From Rhodopirellula sp. P2 (GTDB taxonomy: Bacteria; Planctomycetota; Planctomycetia; Pirellulales; Pirellulaceae): a stretch of DNA of 64,000 nucleotides. Below the pieces are notes generated by a model, which ran no database searches, was not told where the DNA came from, and saw only the letters and a program-made list of their open reading frames with translations. The stretch is taken from positions 2,399,001 through 2,463,000 of the forward strand of contig NZ_CP118225.1 in assembly GCF_028768465.1 (NCBI RefSeq), given 5' to 3'. Positions 17,364 to 25,754 of the stretch are shown in pieces; within the stretch, counting starts at the first letter, position 1, and every line of letters begins with the position of its first letter. Position numbers and translations under genes: made by a program.

Positions 17364-18263
17364 CTACTTGGCCGCTTGCAGTTTTGCGGCCATCAACGTG
17401 TTGTGCAGCAGCATCGCGATCGTGAGCGGTCCCACCCCGCCCGGGACCGGCGTGATCGCGGAGGCCACGGATTCTGCTTCTGCAAAGGCGACGTCGCCGA
17501 CCAATTTGTCGCCCACACGATTGATCCCGACATCGATCACAACGGCGCCCGGTTGGATCATGTCGCCCCGGATCATTTCTGGGCGCCCGACCGCGGCGAT
17601 CAAAATGTCCGCTTGGCGGCAGATTTCGGTGAGGTTTTTGGTGCGGCTGTGAGCAAGGGTGACCGTGGCGTTGGCGACGGCGGGGCCACAGGTGCTGTCT
17701 TTTTGTGCCAGCATCATGGCCATCGGCTTCCCGACGATGTCACTGCGTCCGACCACGACGACGTGTTTCCCGCTGGTTTCGATCCCTGTGCGATGCAGCA
17801 GTTGAATGATGCCGTGCGGGGTGCAGGGAAGAAAACGCGGTCGGCCCTGCATGAGCAGGCCCACGTTGACGGGGGAGAATGCGTCGACATCTTTGATTGG
17901 ATCGATCGCGTCCAGGACGGCTCGCTCGTCGATTCCTGTGCCACCGGCCGCTTTGGCCGGCAGAGGAAGTTGGACCAAGATGCCGCTGACAGCCGGGTCG
18001 GCATTCAGTTCGGCCACTTTGGCCAGCAATTCGGCTTCGGTGGTCGCGGCGGGCATTCGGTCCAGGCGGCTGGCGATCCCCGCTTTTTCACAGGCGCGTT
18101 CCTTGTTTCGCACATAAACCTGGCTGGCGGGGTCTTCTCCCACCAGCACGGCCGCCAATTGAGGAGGTGGATTCCCGCCTGAAACGAACGTTTCGACGTC
18201 AGCAGCAACTTCGCTGCGAATTTCCGCGGCAATTTTCTTGCCGTCCAGTCGCGTTGCGGGCAT
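17364..18263 (-). CDS. folD: Bifunctional methylenetetrahydrofolate dehydrogenase / cyclohydrolase FolD
   Basis: 299 aa, normal length. Signatures: VGEDPASQVYVRNKERACEKAGI with the catalytic Lys in Y-x-x-x-K, GILVQLPLP, DVDAFSPVNVG, PCTPHGIIQLL, VVVVGRSDIVGKPMAMML (dinucleotide binding) and ITPVPGGVGPLTIAMLL at the end. It interconverts 5,10-methylene-, methenyl- and 10-formyl-tetrahydrofolate in the cytosol using NADP. Divergent from the sulfite reductase gene with 132 bp between them. No partner gene of one-carbon metabolism is adjacent. Confidence 0.97.
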   Translation of the reverse strand: MPATRLDGKKIAAEIRSEVAADVETFVSGGNPPPQLAAVLVGEDPASQVYVRNKERACEKAGIASRLDRMPAATTEAELLAKVAELNADPAVSGILVQLPLPAKAAGGTGIDERAVLDAIDPIKDVDAFSPVNVGLLMQGRPRFLPCTPHGIIQLLHRTGIETSGKHVVVVGRSDIVGKPMAMMLAQKDSTCGPAVANATVTLAHSRTKNLTEICRQADILIAAVGRPEMIRGDMIQPGAVVIDVGINRVGDKLVGDVAFAEAESVASAITPVPGGVGPLTIAMLLHNTLMAAKLQAAK

Positions 18264-18395
18264 CCTCGGGCCTTGAGTTGGCGTAAGTCGACGCGAGAGG
18301 TCGACGTGGTGAAAAATTGGAATTGTCGGTATAAAGAGTCGAGTACGAATCTTCGGTCCACCGACCGACGCAAATCACACAGGATTTTTGACTCG

Positions 18396-20177
18396 ATGTC
18401 TACCGACGCTTCCGAAACGAATGCTGCACCGACCACCGCGCCCGAGAAACCCATCAAGCTCAGCCCGGTCGAAAAGATCAAAGAAGAAAGTCGTTTCCTG
18501 AAGGGCTCGATCGATCAAGAGTTGGCGGACCCTGTTGATCACTTCGACAATTCGAACATCCAGCTGTTGAAGTTCCACGGGTCTTATCAACAAGACGATC
18601 GTGACAAACGTGCCGAGCTGAAGAAGGCCGGTGGCGGGAAAGCTTACACGATGATGGTCCGTTGCCGGATTCCTGGCGGTCGCATGAGTTCGTCACAGTT
18701 GGTCGCGCACTTGGACATGTGTGATGAGCTGGGTGATTCCACGTTGAAAATCACCACTCGTCAAACGCTGCAATTGCACGGCATTTTGAAGGGGGATCTC
18801 CGGGAGACAATTCGACGAATCAATGACGTCGAGCTCTCCACGCTGGCGGCTTGCGGCGATGTCAACCGAAACATCATGTGCTGTCCGGCCAAACGCGTGG
18901 GCGGGATCCACGATCAGCTCAATGTCTTCACGGATCAGCTGACCGTCGCCCTGGCACCGCAGACGCCGGCCTACCACGAGTTGTGGCTGACGGATCCCGA
19001 CACCGGTGAGAAAACTTTGGCGGGCGGCGGCGAACCTGATTCGTCGAACGCTCCGGTGATTGATGAACCGTTGTACGGTCCGACCTACTTGCCGCGGAAA
19101 TTCAAAATCGGCATCGCCCTGCCGGAAGACAATTGCATCGACATCTACACCCAGGACCTTGGGTACTTGGCGGTGGTTCGGGATGGCAAAATCATCGGTT
19201 ACAACGTTTCGGTCGGCGGCGGCATGGGCCGCACCCCGAGTGCGAAGAAAACCTTCCCTGCACTCGGCAAACGCATGGCGTTTGTGACGCCTGAGCAAGC
19301 CGTGGAGGTGGCCAAGGCGGTTGTCATCGTGCAGCGTGACAACGGCAACCGCAGCGACCGAAAGGTGGCTCGTTTGAAGTACTTGATCGCAGATTGGGGC
19401 GTCGAGAAATTCCGCACCGAGGTCGAGAAAGTGTTCGGTGGCCCACTCGCCGATTGCACCGAAGATGATGTGCACGAGTTCGACGACCACATGGGATGGC
19501 AGGAACAGGGCGATGGCAAATTGTCCTACGGCCTGAACATTGAAAACGGTCGTCTGTACGACAACGAGCAAGTTCAAGTCAAAGCAGCGATTCGAGCCGT
19601 CTGCGCTCGTTTCAATCGCGAGATTCGTTTGACCAGCCATCAGAGCATGATCTTCTGCGACATCGATCCTGCCGAGAAGGAAGAGCTGATTGAGATCTTG
19701 AAGTCACACGGTCTTCGCACGACGGAGGAAACCAGCACGGTTCGTCGCTGGTCGATCGCCTGTGTTGCGCTGCCGACCTGCGGTTTGGCCATCACGGAAT
19801 CGGAACGTCGTTTGCCGAGCATCATTGATTCCATCGAAGAGCCGTTGGCCAAGTTGGGACTCAGCAACGAACGGTTCACCATTCGGATGACCGGTTGCCC
19901 CAATGGCTGTGCGCGTCCCTACAACGCCGATTTGGCCCTGGTCGGTCGCTCGGTTGGCAAATACACGTTGTTCGCCGGCGGGGGATGGTTGGGCAATCGC
20001 TTGGCTTACATCTACAAAGACCAAGTGCCCGATTCCGAGGTCACCGCGGAGTTGACCGGGATTTTCGCGGCGTTCAAAGCCAACCGCGAAGAGGGGGAAT
20101 CGCTCGGGACTTTCTGCGATCGCGTCGGTGCGGAGAAACTGGCTGAGCTGGCCGAAGCTGCCCCGCTGCCTGCCTGA
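18396..20177 (+). CDS. sir: Ferredoxin-type sulfite reductase (siroheme, 4Fe-4S)
   Basis: 593 aa from ATG 18396; a 41-codon upstream extension is unlikely because it reads as low-quality sequence. Domains: N-terminal ferredoxin-like half (YTMMVRCRIPGGRMSSSQL, LKITTRQTLQLHGI, ACGDVNRNIMCCPAKR), first siroheme-binding repeat, and C-terminal repeat with the cluster Cys C456-x5-C462 and C501-x3-C505 in TGCPNGCARPY. The NGCARPY form matches sulfite rather than nitrite reductases (nitrite enzymes usually have N-S-C). It would reduce sulfite to sulfide with six electrons from ferredoxin for Cys synthesis. Its siroheme could depend on the chelatase-like gene at 61.7-62.7 kb. A nitrite-reducing role is the alternative. 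Confidence 0.9.
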   Translation: MSTDASETNAAPTTAPEKPIKLSPVEKIKEESRFLKGSIDQELADPVDHFDNSNIQLLKFHGSYQQDDRDKRAELKKAGGGKAYTMMVRCRIPGGRMSSSQLVAHLDMCDELGDSTLKITTRQTLQLHGILKGDLRETIRRINDVELSTLAACGDVNRNIMCCPAKRVGGIHDQLNVFTDQLTVALAPQTPAYHELWLTDPDTGEKTLAGGGEPDSSNAPVIDEPLYGPTYLPRKFKIGIALPEDNCIDIYTQDLGYLAVVRDGKIIGYNVSVGGGMGRTPSAKKTFPALGKRMAFVTPEQAVEVAKAVVIVQRDNGNRSDRKVARLKYLIADWGVEKFRTEVEKVFGGPLADCTEDDVHEFDDHMGWQEQGDGKLSYGLNIENGRLYDNEQVQVKAAIRAVCARFNREIRLTSHQSMIFCDIDPAEKEELIEILKSHGLRTTEETSTVRRWSIACVALPTCGLAITESERRLPSIIDSIEEPLAKLGLSNERFTIRMTGCPNGCARPYNADLALVGRSVGKYTLFAGGGWLGNRLAYIYKDQVPDSEVTAELTGIFAAFKANREEGESLGTFCDRVGAEKLAELAEAAPLPA

Positions 20178-20234
20178 TCTGGGTGCCAGCGGGAACGGAC
20201 AAAGAGGGCTCGCTCCAAAACTCATGGAAACGCA

Positions 20235-20270
20235 AAACGGCTTGGTGAATTCACCAAGCCGTTTGTTTTC
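20235..20270 (+). terminator. Strong palindromic terminator after sir
   Basis: Perfect 15-bp inverted repeat AAACGGCTTGGTGAA (20235-20249) with TTCACCAAGCCGTTT (20250-20264), followed by GTTTTC. It lies between sir (+) and the convergent PAS-GAF-receiver gene (-), and the A and T runs on both sides would let it work in both directions. Confidence 0.75.
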
Positions 20271-20305
20271 GAGGGGGGGGGGATGATTCGGCGTTCGCAC
20301 GCAGC

Positions 20306-20350
20306 GGCTTCCAGTGCAGAGGCGTCCAGTACAGAGGCGTCCAGTGCAGA
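20306..20350. repeat. Three 15-bp tandem repeats
   Basis: Unit GGCKTCCAGTRCAGA repeated three times (20306, 20321, 20336). It lies just downstream of the stop codon of the PAS-GAF-receiver gene. Confidence 0.8.
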
Positions 20351-20378
20351 CCGGTCACTCCGTGTTCGCAAGCAGAAC

Positions 20379-22223
20379 TCAGCAGATGGAGTTCTTCGTT
20401 CCGCCGGATGCGGTTCGGGCAGCGTCAGGGTCCTCGTCGCTGGGAGGATTGCCATCGGGTGATGCGCCGGGAGGATGCTGCACGTTGGGGTTGGCTTCGA
20501 TCACGGTTTTCAAGACATCGATCAGTTGATCCAGGCGGAACGGTTTGAACAGGACCGCCTTGGGATGCAAGCCATTTTGCTTGGCTTTCACGATTGAGTG
20601 TCCGGGGTCGTACCCGAACCCGGTCATCAGGATCATTGGCACGTGCGTCATGACTTTTTCAAGACGCAGCATCAATTGGTAGCCGCTGTAGTCGGGCAGT
20701 TTGATGTCGCTGATGATCGCGTCGTAGCTGTCGTCGCCCGCACTTCGGCGGACCATCAAAACCGCTTCGTCACCTTCGTGGGCGGTTTCAACGACACAGC
20801 CGTAGCGTTCGAGCAACTGGTGGGCGTCTTCGCGAACTTGTTCGTCCTCGTCGACGACCAAGATCCGGCGGGCGCGGAGGATCGCGTTTTGGTCCAGCTT
20901 CTCGTCCGCAGGAACGGCTTCCAGCGGCGTCATCTTTTGACCGATTTGCTGGATCGTCCGTTTGATGTCGCGGGAATTTTGCAGGATCCGGCGGAGGCGA
21001 TTCATCACTTCGGGGCTGTGCCCGATGTAGCCTTCCATCACGTGGACGGCATCGTTGAGGATCGCATCGACTGGCAGGGCGACGGCGCTGTGAATCGCAT
21101 CGCAGCTTTGTTGAGCGGTGTTGGCCTTTTGAGCGACCAGAAGCTCGAGTGTGTTCAGGGCAAACGCGATGTCGCGAGCGAAGATCTCCAGGAACTGCAG
21201 ATCGCTGTCGCTGAAGGCTGCCACGTCGGGGCTTTCGACGTTGATTGTCCCCAGCACCTGGTCGTGCAGGACCAGAGGGACCGTCAGGGAGCTGCGTGCG
21301 TCGGCGACACCGGGGATGAAGAGCGGGTCGTTTTGAACGTCGTGACAGACGTAACTGACACCGCTGGCGGCAACGTACCCGGTGATGCCGTTTTCTCGCG
21401 GGTGAGCGGAAAGGCGACGGTCGGAGGCTTCTTCGTCGATCCCGACGCTGAGCAGTGGGATCAGGTCGCCGGTGGTTTGCTCGAGCACTCGAATCTCGAT
21501 GACTTCGAAATTCAGCAGATCGCGGAGGTAGTGCTGGATGTTGTCTTTCAGGAGATCGATTCGGTCATCGACCTCCATCATGAAGATTTCGTTGGGTCGC
21601 AGGTCAGCGAGTTCCCGGCCGGCTTGGTGAATCGCCGCCAGCTTTTGTTGCTGCAGGATCTCGTCGGTGATCTCGCCGACGGTGACGATCAAGTTGCGGG
21701 GAGATTCCGCGGAGCGAATCGGCGCGGCGTGGACCTGGAAATACTGGTTGTCCATGCTGTGGAGCGTGGAGCTGCTTTCGTCCCCGGTGGCCAAGGCGGT
21801 GTGGAAGGGGCAGAAATCCGGCCCCATGATCTCGGGGTTGTGCAGCAATTCGTAGAACGTCATCCCGAGTGGCGTGCCGGCGGGGCGTCCCGCCCATTGC
21901 AACAGGCGATGATTGGCCCAGATCACGCGCAGATCAGCGTCCAGCAGCGCGACACCTTCGGGCATGTCGCGGAGCATCAACCCGCTCTGCATCATGCCAC
22001 GAATTTCGGATGTCTGGGGAAGGCTGGTTCGATCCATCCAAATCCCGGCGACATCTTCCTCCTCGAGCAATGGGAATGCGTCGACGATTGACTCGCAAAA
22101 CACCCATTCGATGGATGGTGCGTGCGTACCTTCGGCGGATGTGTCCTGAGACAGCAACGCTTCTGGCAGCGAGGATCGATCCGGAGGCGAGCTTGGGGCG
22201 CCGACACAGATGACCTTTGGCAT
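20379..22223 (-). CDS. PAS-GAF protein with C-terminal response-regulator receiver domain
   Basis: 614 aa. ATG 22223 precedes PKVICVGAPSS; the longer in-frame start (22355) is Arg-rich and unlikely. Order: unassigned N-terminus (1-80), PAS domain (about 83-190: MPEGVALLDADLRVIWANHRLLQW), GAF domain (about 225-365: NGITGYVAASGVSYVCHDVQNDP, LTVPLVLHDQVLGTINVES), a helical dimerisation-like linker (370-440), and a receiver domain (453-575) with acidic D459/D461 region (VVDEDEQ), phospho-acceptor D506 in ISDIKLPD, T534 and K560 in LFKPF. There is no kinase or output domain, so it probably integrates ligand or redox signals and relays phosphate. The partner is not adjacent. Confidence 0.88.
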   Translation of the reverse strand: MPKVICVGAPSSPPDRSSLPEALLSQDTSAEGTHAPSIEWVFCESIVDAFPLLEEEDVAGIWMDRTSLPQTSEIRGMMQSGLMLRDMPEGVALLDADLRVIWANHRLLQWAGRPAGTPLGMTFYELLHNPEIMGPDFCPFHTALATGDESSSTLHSMDNQYFQVHAAPIRSAESPRNLIVTVGEITDEILQQQKLAAIHQAGRELADLRPNEIFMMEVDDRIDLLKDNIQHYLRDLLNFEVIEIRVLEQTTGDLIPLLSVGIDEEASDRRLSAHPRENGITGYVAASGVSYVCHDVQNDPLFIPGVADARSSLTVPLVLHDQVLGTINVESPDVAAFSDSDLQFLEIFARDIAFALNTLELLVAQKANTAQQSCDAIHSAVALPVDAILNDAVHVMEGYIGHSPEVMNRLRRILQNSRDIKRTIQQIGQKMTPLEAVPADEKLDQNAILRARRILVVDEDEQVREDAHQLLERYGCVVETAHEGDEAVLMVRRSAGDDSYDAIISDIKLPDYSGYQLMLRLEKVMTHVPMILMTGFGYDPGHSIVKAKQNGLHPKAVLFKPFRLDQLIDVLKTVIEANPNVQHPPGASPDGNPPSDEDPDAARTASGGTKNSIC

Positions 22224-22720
22224 GATCCTACCTCCCCCCGTTTCAATCTTGACCGTTGGCTGGGTCGTGCGAACAGTGTTCCTGTAACGTCGTCTTTCAC
22301 GCCCGGTTTGGGAACCACATCCCGGGAATTTTTGCAGAATTCCTGTGGGTTTCATTTCCCACCTGCATTCTACGCAGGAATCAATCGGCAGGTGCGAACG
22401 CGAATTCTTCGCGTGCAGGAAATCGGCGGGGTAGATGAGGGGTTGAGAGAGTTTTGCGAAATTTTCGATCGGAGTGCGCGTTTGCTGTCAGTTTCACGCT
22501 TACTCTCACTGCATCGATCCCGGAACGTTCGTGTTTCTGGGACGACTGAACAAAAACTAAGCTTTAATCGGTCCGATTGATTGACCGCATTGTTGACACT
22601 GCTTACCTGGTACCTACATTTTGGGGTAGCGGGCATTGTTGCCCAGAGTACGCAGCCGTTAAAGCTTACCCGTGTTTCTTCTGTTGCCTCACAGGCTGTG
22701 AGCGTTTTTGGAGGTTTTTG
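22224..22720. other. Long upstream region of the YTV protein gene
   Basis: 497 bp between two divergent genes with no ORF I trust. It holds the putative promoter at 22593-22620, small hairpins (CCTGC-x7-GCAGG near 22362-22378) and a perfect 6-bp stem CTCACA-GGC-TGTGAG (22688-22702) followed by CGTTTTTGG, just before the ribosome binding site. Confidence 0.45.
22593..22620 (+). promoter_or_regulatory. Putative sigma-70-type promoter of the YTV protein gene
   Basis: TTGACA (22593-22598), 16-nt spacer, TACATT (22615-22620): a perfect -35 and a 4/6 -10. Transcription would start near 22627 and give a leader of about 95 nt that contains the hairpin at 22688-22702 and the GGAGG site at 22710-22714. 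Inference from sequence only. Confidence 0.4.
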
Positions 22721-25093
22721 ATGAGATCGAACGTATTACGGATGGTTCTTGGACTCACAGCAGCAATGTTGCTCGCAGTGAATGTCTACGCAGGATGCGG
22801 AGATTGTGGTGGATGTGCTAGCGGCGGCGGATGCGTCTCCGATGGCGGTGGTGCCACAGTCATGGGCGGCGGCTATGCCGGCGCCAGCTACGGGAACGCG
22901 GGTGCTTGTGGCCCAACCGTTTCCTATCAAACGCAGACGGTAATGCGTTCTCAGTACGTGACTGAGACTCGGATGGTTCCATCCACCACGTACCAACGTC
23001 AAACGCAAACTCGCATGCGTAGCGTGACCAAGCAAGTTGCTCGCGTTGAAAGCCGCGAACAAGAGTACACGGTCAACGTGCCGCAAACTCAAACCCGTAC
23101 GGAAACCTACGACGTTCAAGTCGCTGTTCCTTACACCGAAGAAGAAACCTACTCGGTTCAAGTTCCTGTCACGACTGAAGTCGAGCAGTCTTACCAAGTG
23201 TCGGTTCCTTACACCGAAAACATGGAACAGTCGTACCAAGTTTGCGTTCCCTACACCGAGCAGCTTGAGCAAAGCTACACGGTTCAGGTCCCTTACACCG
23301 AGACCAAGACGCAAACCTACACCGTCAACGTTCCTTACACCGAGCAACAAGAGCAAACCTACACGGTTCAAGTTCCTGTTCAGCAAACGCGTGAAGAAAC
23401 CTACCAAGTGTCGGTTCCTTACACCGAAGAAGTGGAGCAAAGCTACACGGTTCAAGTTCCTGTCACGAGCACGCAAACCCAGACTTACCAAGTTTGCGTT
23501 CCTTACACCGAAACATTGACCCAGACCTACACGGTTCAGGTTCCTTACACCGAAACCCAGACGCAGACCTACACGGTCAACGTTCCTTACACGGAAACCG
23601 TTGAACAGCCTTACACGGTCAGCGTTCCAGTGACGGAGCAAGTTGCTCAGACCTACACGGTTAACGTTCCTTACACCGAAAACGTTGAGCAAACCTACAC
23701 GGTTCGCGTTCCTGTTCAAGAAACCAAGACTGCTTTCCGTACCGTTACCAAATGCGTCCCCGTGACCAGCATGCGTACCGTGACGAAAGACTTGGGCAGC
23801 TACCAATGCCAAGCCGTCGTTTCCGGCGGTGCAGCCGCTTACGGTAGCGGTGCTGGCGTCTACGCAGCTGGTTCAGGTTGTGGTTCGTCGGCTTGTGGTG
23901 GCGGATGTGCAAGCAGCTGCGGCTCTTGCTCAGCTTGCACCAGCAGCTGCGGTGGCGGATGCGGTTCGTCGGCTTGTGCTGGCGGATGTGGCGTTGTCGG
24001 TGGCGGTGCTGCTTCAGCTGGATCGGCATGCGGACCAACCGTTTCGTATCGTCGCGTTTACGTTCCAAACTTGGTGACGGAAGAAGTTCCAACCACCTCG
24101 TACCAACGTCAAACACAACAGGTTCCTTACACCTACACGACGACTTCGTACACCACGCAAACTCAATCGCGTACGGTGCCTGTCACCAAGCTCCGTACCG
24201 AAACTCGTGAGCGTATGGTCAACGTGACCAAGTACCAAACTGAAACTCGCACTCGTACCGTTCAGGTTCAAAAGTGCCGTCAAGAACAACGTACTCGTGA
24301 CTACACCGTCACCAAGTACCGCACCGAAACGAAAACTCGCGAAGTGCCTGTTCAAAAGACTCGCTTGGAAACTCGCACCCGCGAAATCCCTGTGACGACC
24401 ATGAAGACCGAAACTCGTACTCGTACGGTTCCTGTCACCAAGACTCGTGTTGAATCCCGTACACGTACGGTTCCTTACACCACGATGACGACCGAAGAAC
24501 GCAGCCGTACGATCACGGTTCAAAAGTGCCGTCAAGAAGAGCGTACTCGCGACTACACCGTCACGAACTATCGCACTGAAACTCGCACCAAGTCGATTCC
24601 AGTGACGAAGACTCGTTTGGAAACTCGCACTCGTTCGATTCCTGTGACCAAGACTCGCATGGAAACTCGCACCCGCATGGTTCCTCAAACGACCATGACC
24701 AGCGAAGAACGTACCCGTACGGTCAACAAGACCCGCATGGAAACTCAACAACGCACCCGCGAAGTTGCTTACACCGTGAACACTCCTGAAACTCGTACTC
24801 GTACTTACAACGTGACTGTCTATGACACTGTCACCGAAGAAGTGCCAGAAACCTACAGCGTTTGCGTTCCTGTGCAAACAATGAAGGAAGTTCAAGTTCA
24901 GGTTTGTCAACAAGTCCCAACGACTGTTCAAGTTCCTGTCTACAGCTCGTCGGCTGCTTACGGTGCTGGCGTTTCCGCCGGTGCTGGTTGCACGTCTTGC
25001 GGATCAGCTGCTGCTGCACCTGTTAGCTACGAAGCAGCTCCTGCTGCTCCCGTCATGCAAACCGGTGCTGGTTGCACCAACTGTGGTCAGTGA
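22721..25093 (+). CDS. Secreted cysteine-rich YTV-repeat protein (putative cell-wall protein)
   Basis: 790 aa. ATG 22721 has a good GGAGG six bases upstream and starts a signal peptide ending near NVYA-GCGDCGG. Layout: Cys/Gly-rich head (25-70), repeat block A of about 15 units of 14 residues (about 126-336; consensus TYTVxVPYTExxxQ, Tyr- and acid-rich), a Cys/Gly/Ser hinge (about 370-430) with many C-x-x-C-like pairs, repeat block B of about 14 units, again 14 residues (about 484-690; consensus TRTxxVPVTKTRxE, Arg/Lys-rich), then a Cys-pair tail (GAGCTSCG, GAGCTNCGQ). YTV motifs are a Pfam family known from Rhodopirellula and have been linked to its proteinaceous cell wall. A strong terminator follows. 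The codons of the repeats differ enough to show old duplications. Confidence 0.9.
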   Translation: MRSNVLRMVLGLTAAMLLAVNVYAGCGDCGGCASGGGCVSDGGGATVMGGGYAGASYGNAGACGPTVSYQTQTVMRSQYVTETRMVPSTTYQRQTQTRMRSVTKQVARVESREQEYTVNVPQTQTRTETYDVQVAVPYTEEETYSVQVPVTTEVEQSYQVSVPYTENMEQSYQVCVPYTEQLEQSYTVQVPYTETKTQTYTVNVPYTEQQEQTYTVQVPVQQTREETYQVSVPYTEEVEQSYTVQVPVTSTQTQTYQVCVPYTETLTQTYTVQVPYTETQTQTYTVNVPYTETVEQPYTVSVPVTEQVAQTYTVNVPYTENVEQTYTVRVPVQETKTAFRTVTKCVPVTSMRTVTKDLGSYQCQAVVSGGAAAYGSGAGVYAAGSGCGSSACGGGCASSCGSCSACTSSCGGGCGSSACAGGCGVVGGGAASAGSACGPTVSYRRVYVPNLVTEEVPTTSYQRQTQQVPYTYTTTSYTTQTQSRTVPVTKLRTETRERMVNVTKYQTETRTRTVQVQKCRQEQRTRDYTVTKYRTETKTREVPVQKTRLETRTREIPVTTMKTETRTRTVPVTKTRVESRTRTVPYTTMTTEERSRTITVQKCRQEERTRDYTVTNYRTETRTKSIPVTKTRLETRTRSIPVTKTRMETRTRMVPQTTMTSEERTRTVNKTRMETQQRTREVAYTVNTPETRTRTYNVTVYDTVTEEVPETYSVCVPVQTMKEVQVQVCQQVPTTVQVPVYSSSAAYGAGVSAGAGCTSCGSAAAAPVSYEAAPAAPVMQTGAGCTNCGQ

Positions 25094-25150
25094 TCGCTAG
25101 TCCATCGTTCACTGGAGGGTGACTCACCATTCAGTGGATTTTGAAAACAC

Positions 25151-25187
25151 AAACGGCTCGCATTCAGTTTTGGATGCGAGCCGTTTT
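25151..25187 (+). terminator. Rho-independent terminator of the YTV protein gene
   Basis: 13-bp stem AAACGGCTCGCAT (25151-25163) and ATGCGAGCCGTTT (25174-25186) with a 10-nt loop, followed by T. It lies 57 bp after the stop codon. Confidence 0.85.
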
Positions 25188-25266
25188 CGTTGCCGCGCTA
25201 CGTCGTGGGCGTGGCTGCTGGTGATGTCCCAGGGCAGATCGTTTCGGCGGAGTTCCACCTGCCGCA

Positions 25267-25750
25267 CCTCTCCCGAAACGAAGTTTTGGGGGGAGGTCGA
25301 ACGACGCCGTTCAGGCGTACGAGAGGGAGGGGGCCCAGCATGGGAAGCGGCGCGCACTGCCCTCCCCCGGAAATCTCGCTGAACGCTCGCTTTCCGACCC
25401 CTCCCGTTTCGAGGTCGTGCCGTTTTTTGGTGCTGCGTTTTGGCGGGTTTCTGCAACAACCACCCATCACAACCCGACGCGTGAGCGAGGGACGCCCCAA
25501 CTCCCACGACGGCCCCATCCGGGGCGACCGTTTGTTTTCCGGCAACGGTCTCTCGGGGCTTCCGCCCCGAGCTAAGCACGACGGCCCCATCCGGGGCGAT
25601 ACCCAGACGCCCGCCACCATTTATTTTTCGAACGTCCCAAGGGAGGGGGGTAATAAACGCTTGGCAACACGGTCCTTCAAAACTGCACGACCTCCTGCGC
25701 GGGCGGGGTTCGCAAGAGGTTGCAAGCACGGCACTTGAAAACGGCACGAC
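25267..25750. repeat. Mosaic intergenic repeat, copy 2 (central cassette inverted)
   Basis: Same blocks as at 16530-16634 and 16949-17342. The outer parts (25267-25427 and 25679-25750) run in the same direction as copy 1, while the central part (about 25431-25675) is its reverse complement. Boundaries are GTCGTGCCGTTTTTT (25414-25428) and AAAACTGCACGAC (25679-25691). It fills the 660-bp gap between the YTV gene terminator and the downstream NifS-like gene; frames open through it are not genes. Confidence 0.75.
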
Positions 25751-25754
25751 CCCC

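Noticed and set aside
17076-18182. Open frame running through the repeat and opposite folD
   Set aside because: Opposite to a clear FolD and composed partly of repeat DNA.
20598-22091. Long open frame (about 500 codons) opposite the PAS-GAF-receiver gene
   Set aside because: Mirror of a high-GC coding frame; the protein has no domain features, while the opposite strand shows PAS, GAF and receiver motifs.
23100-24790. Regular 42-bp repeats resembling a CRISPR array
   Set aside because: They are in-frame tandem coding repeats without spacers, and no cas genes are present.
25198-25620. Open frames across the second mosaic repeat
   Set aside because: They follow the repeat boundaries, and the same frames occur in the first copy as shadows.
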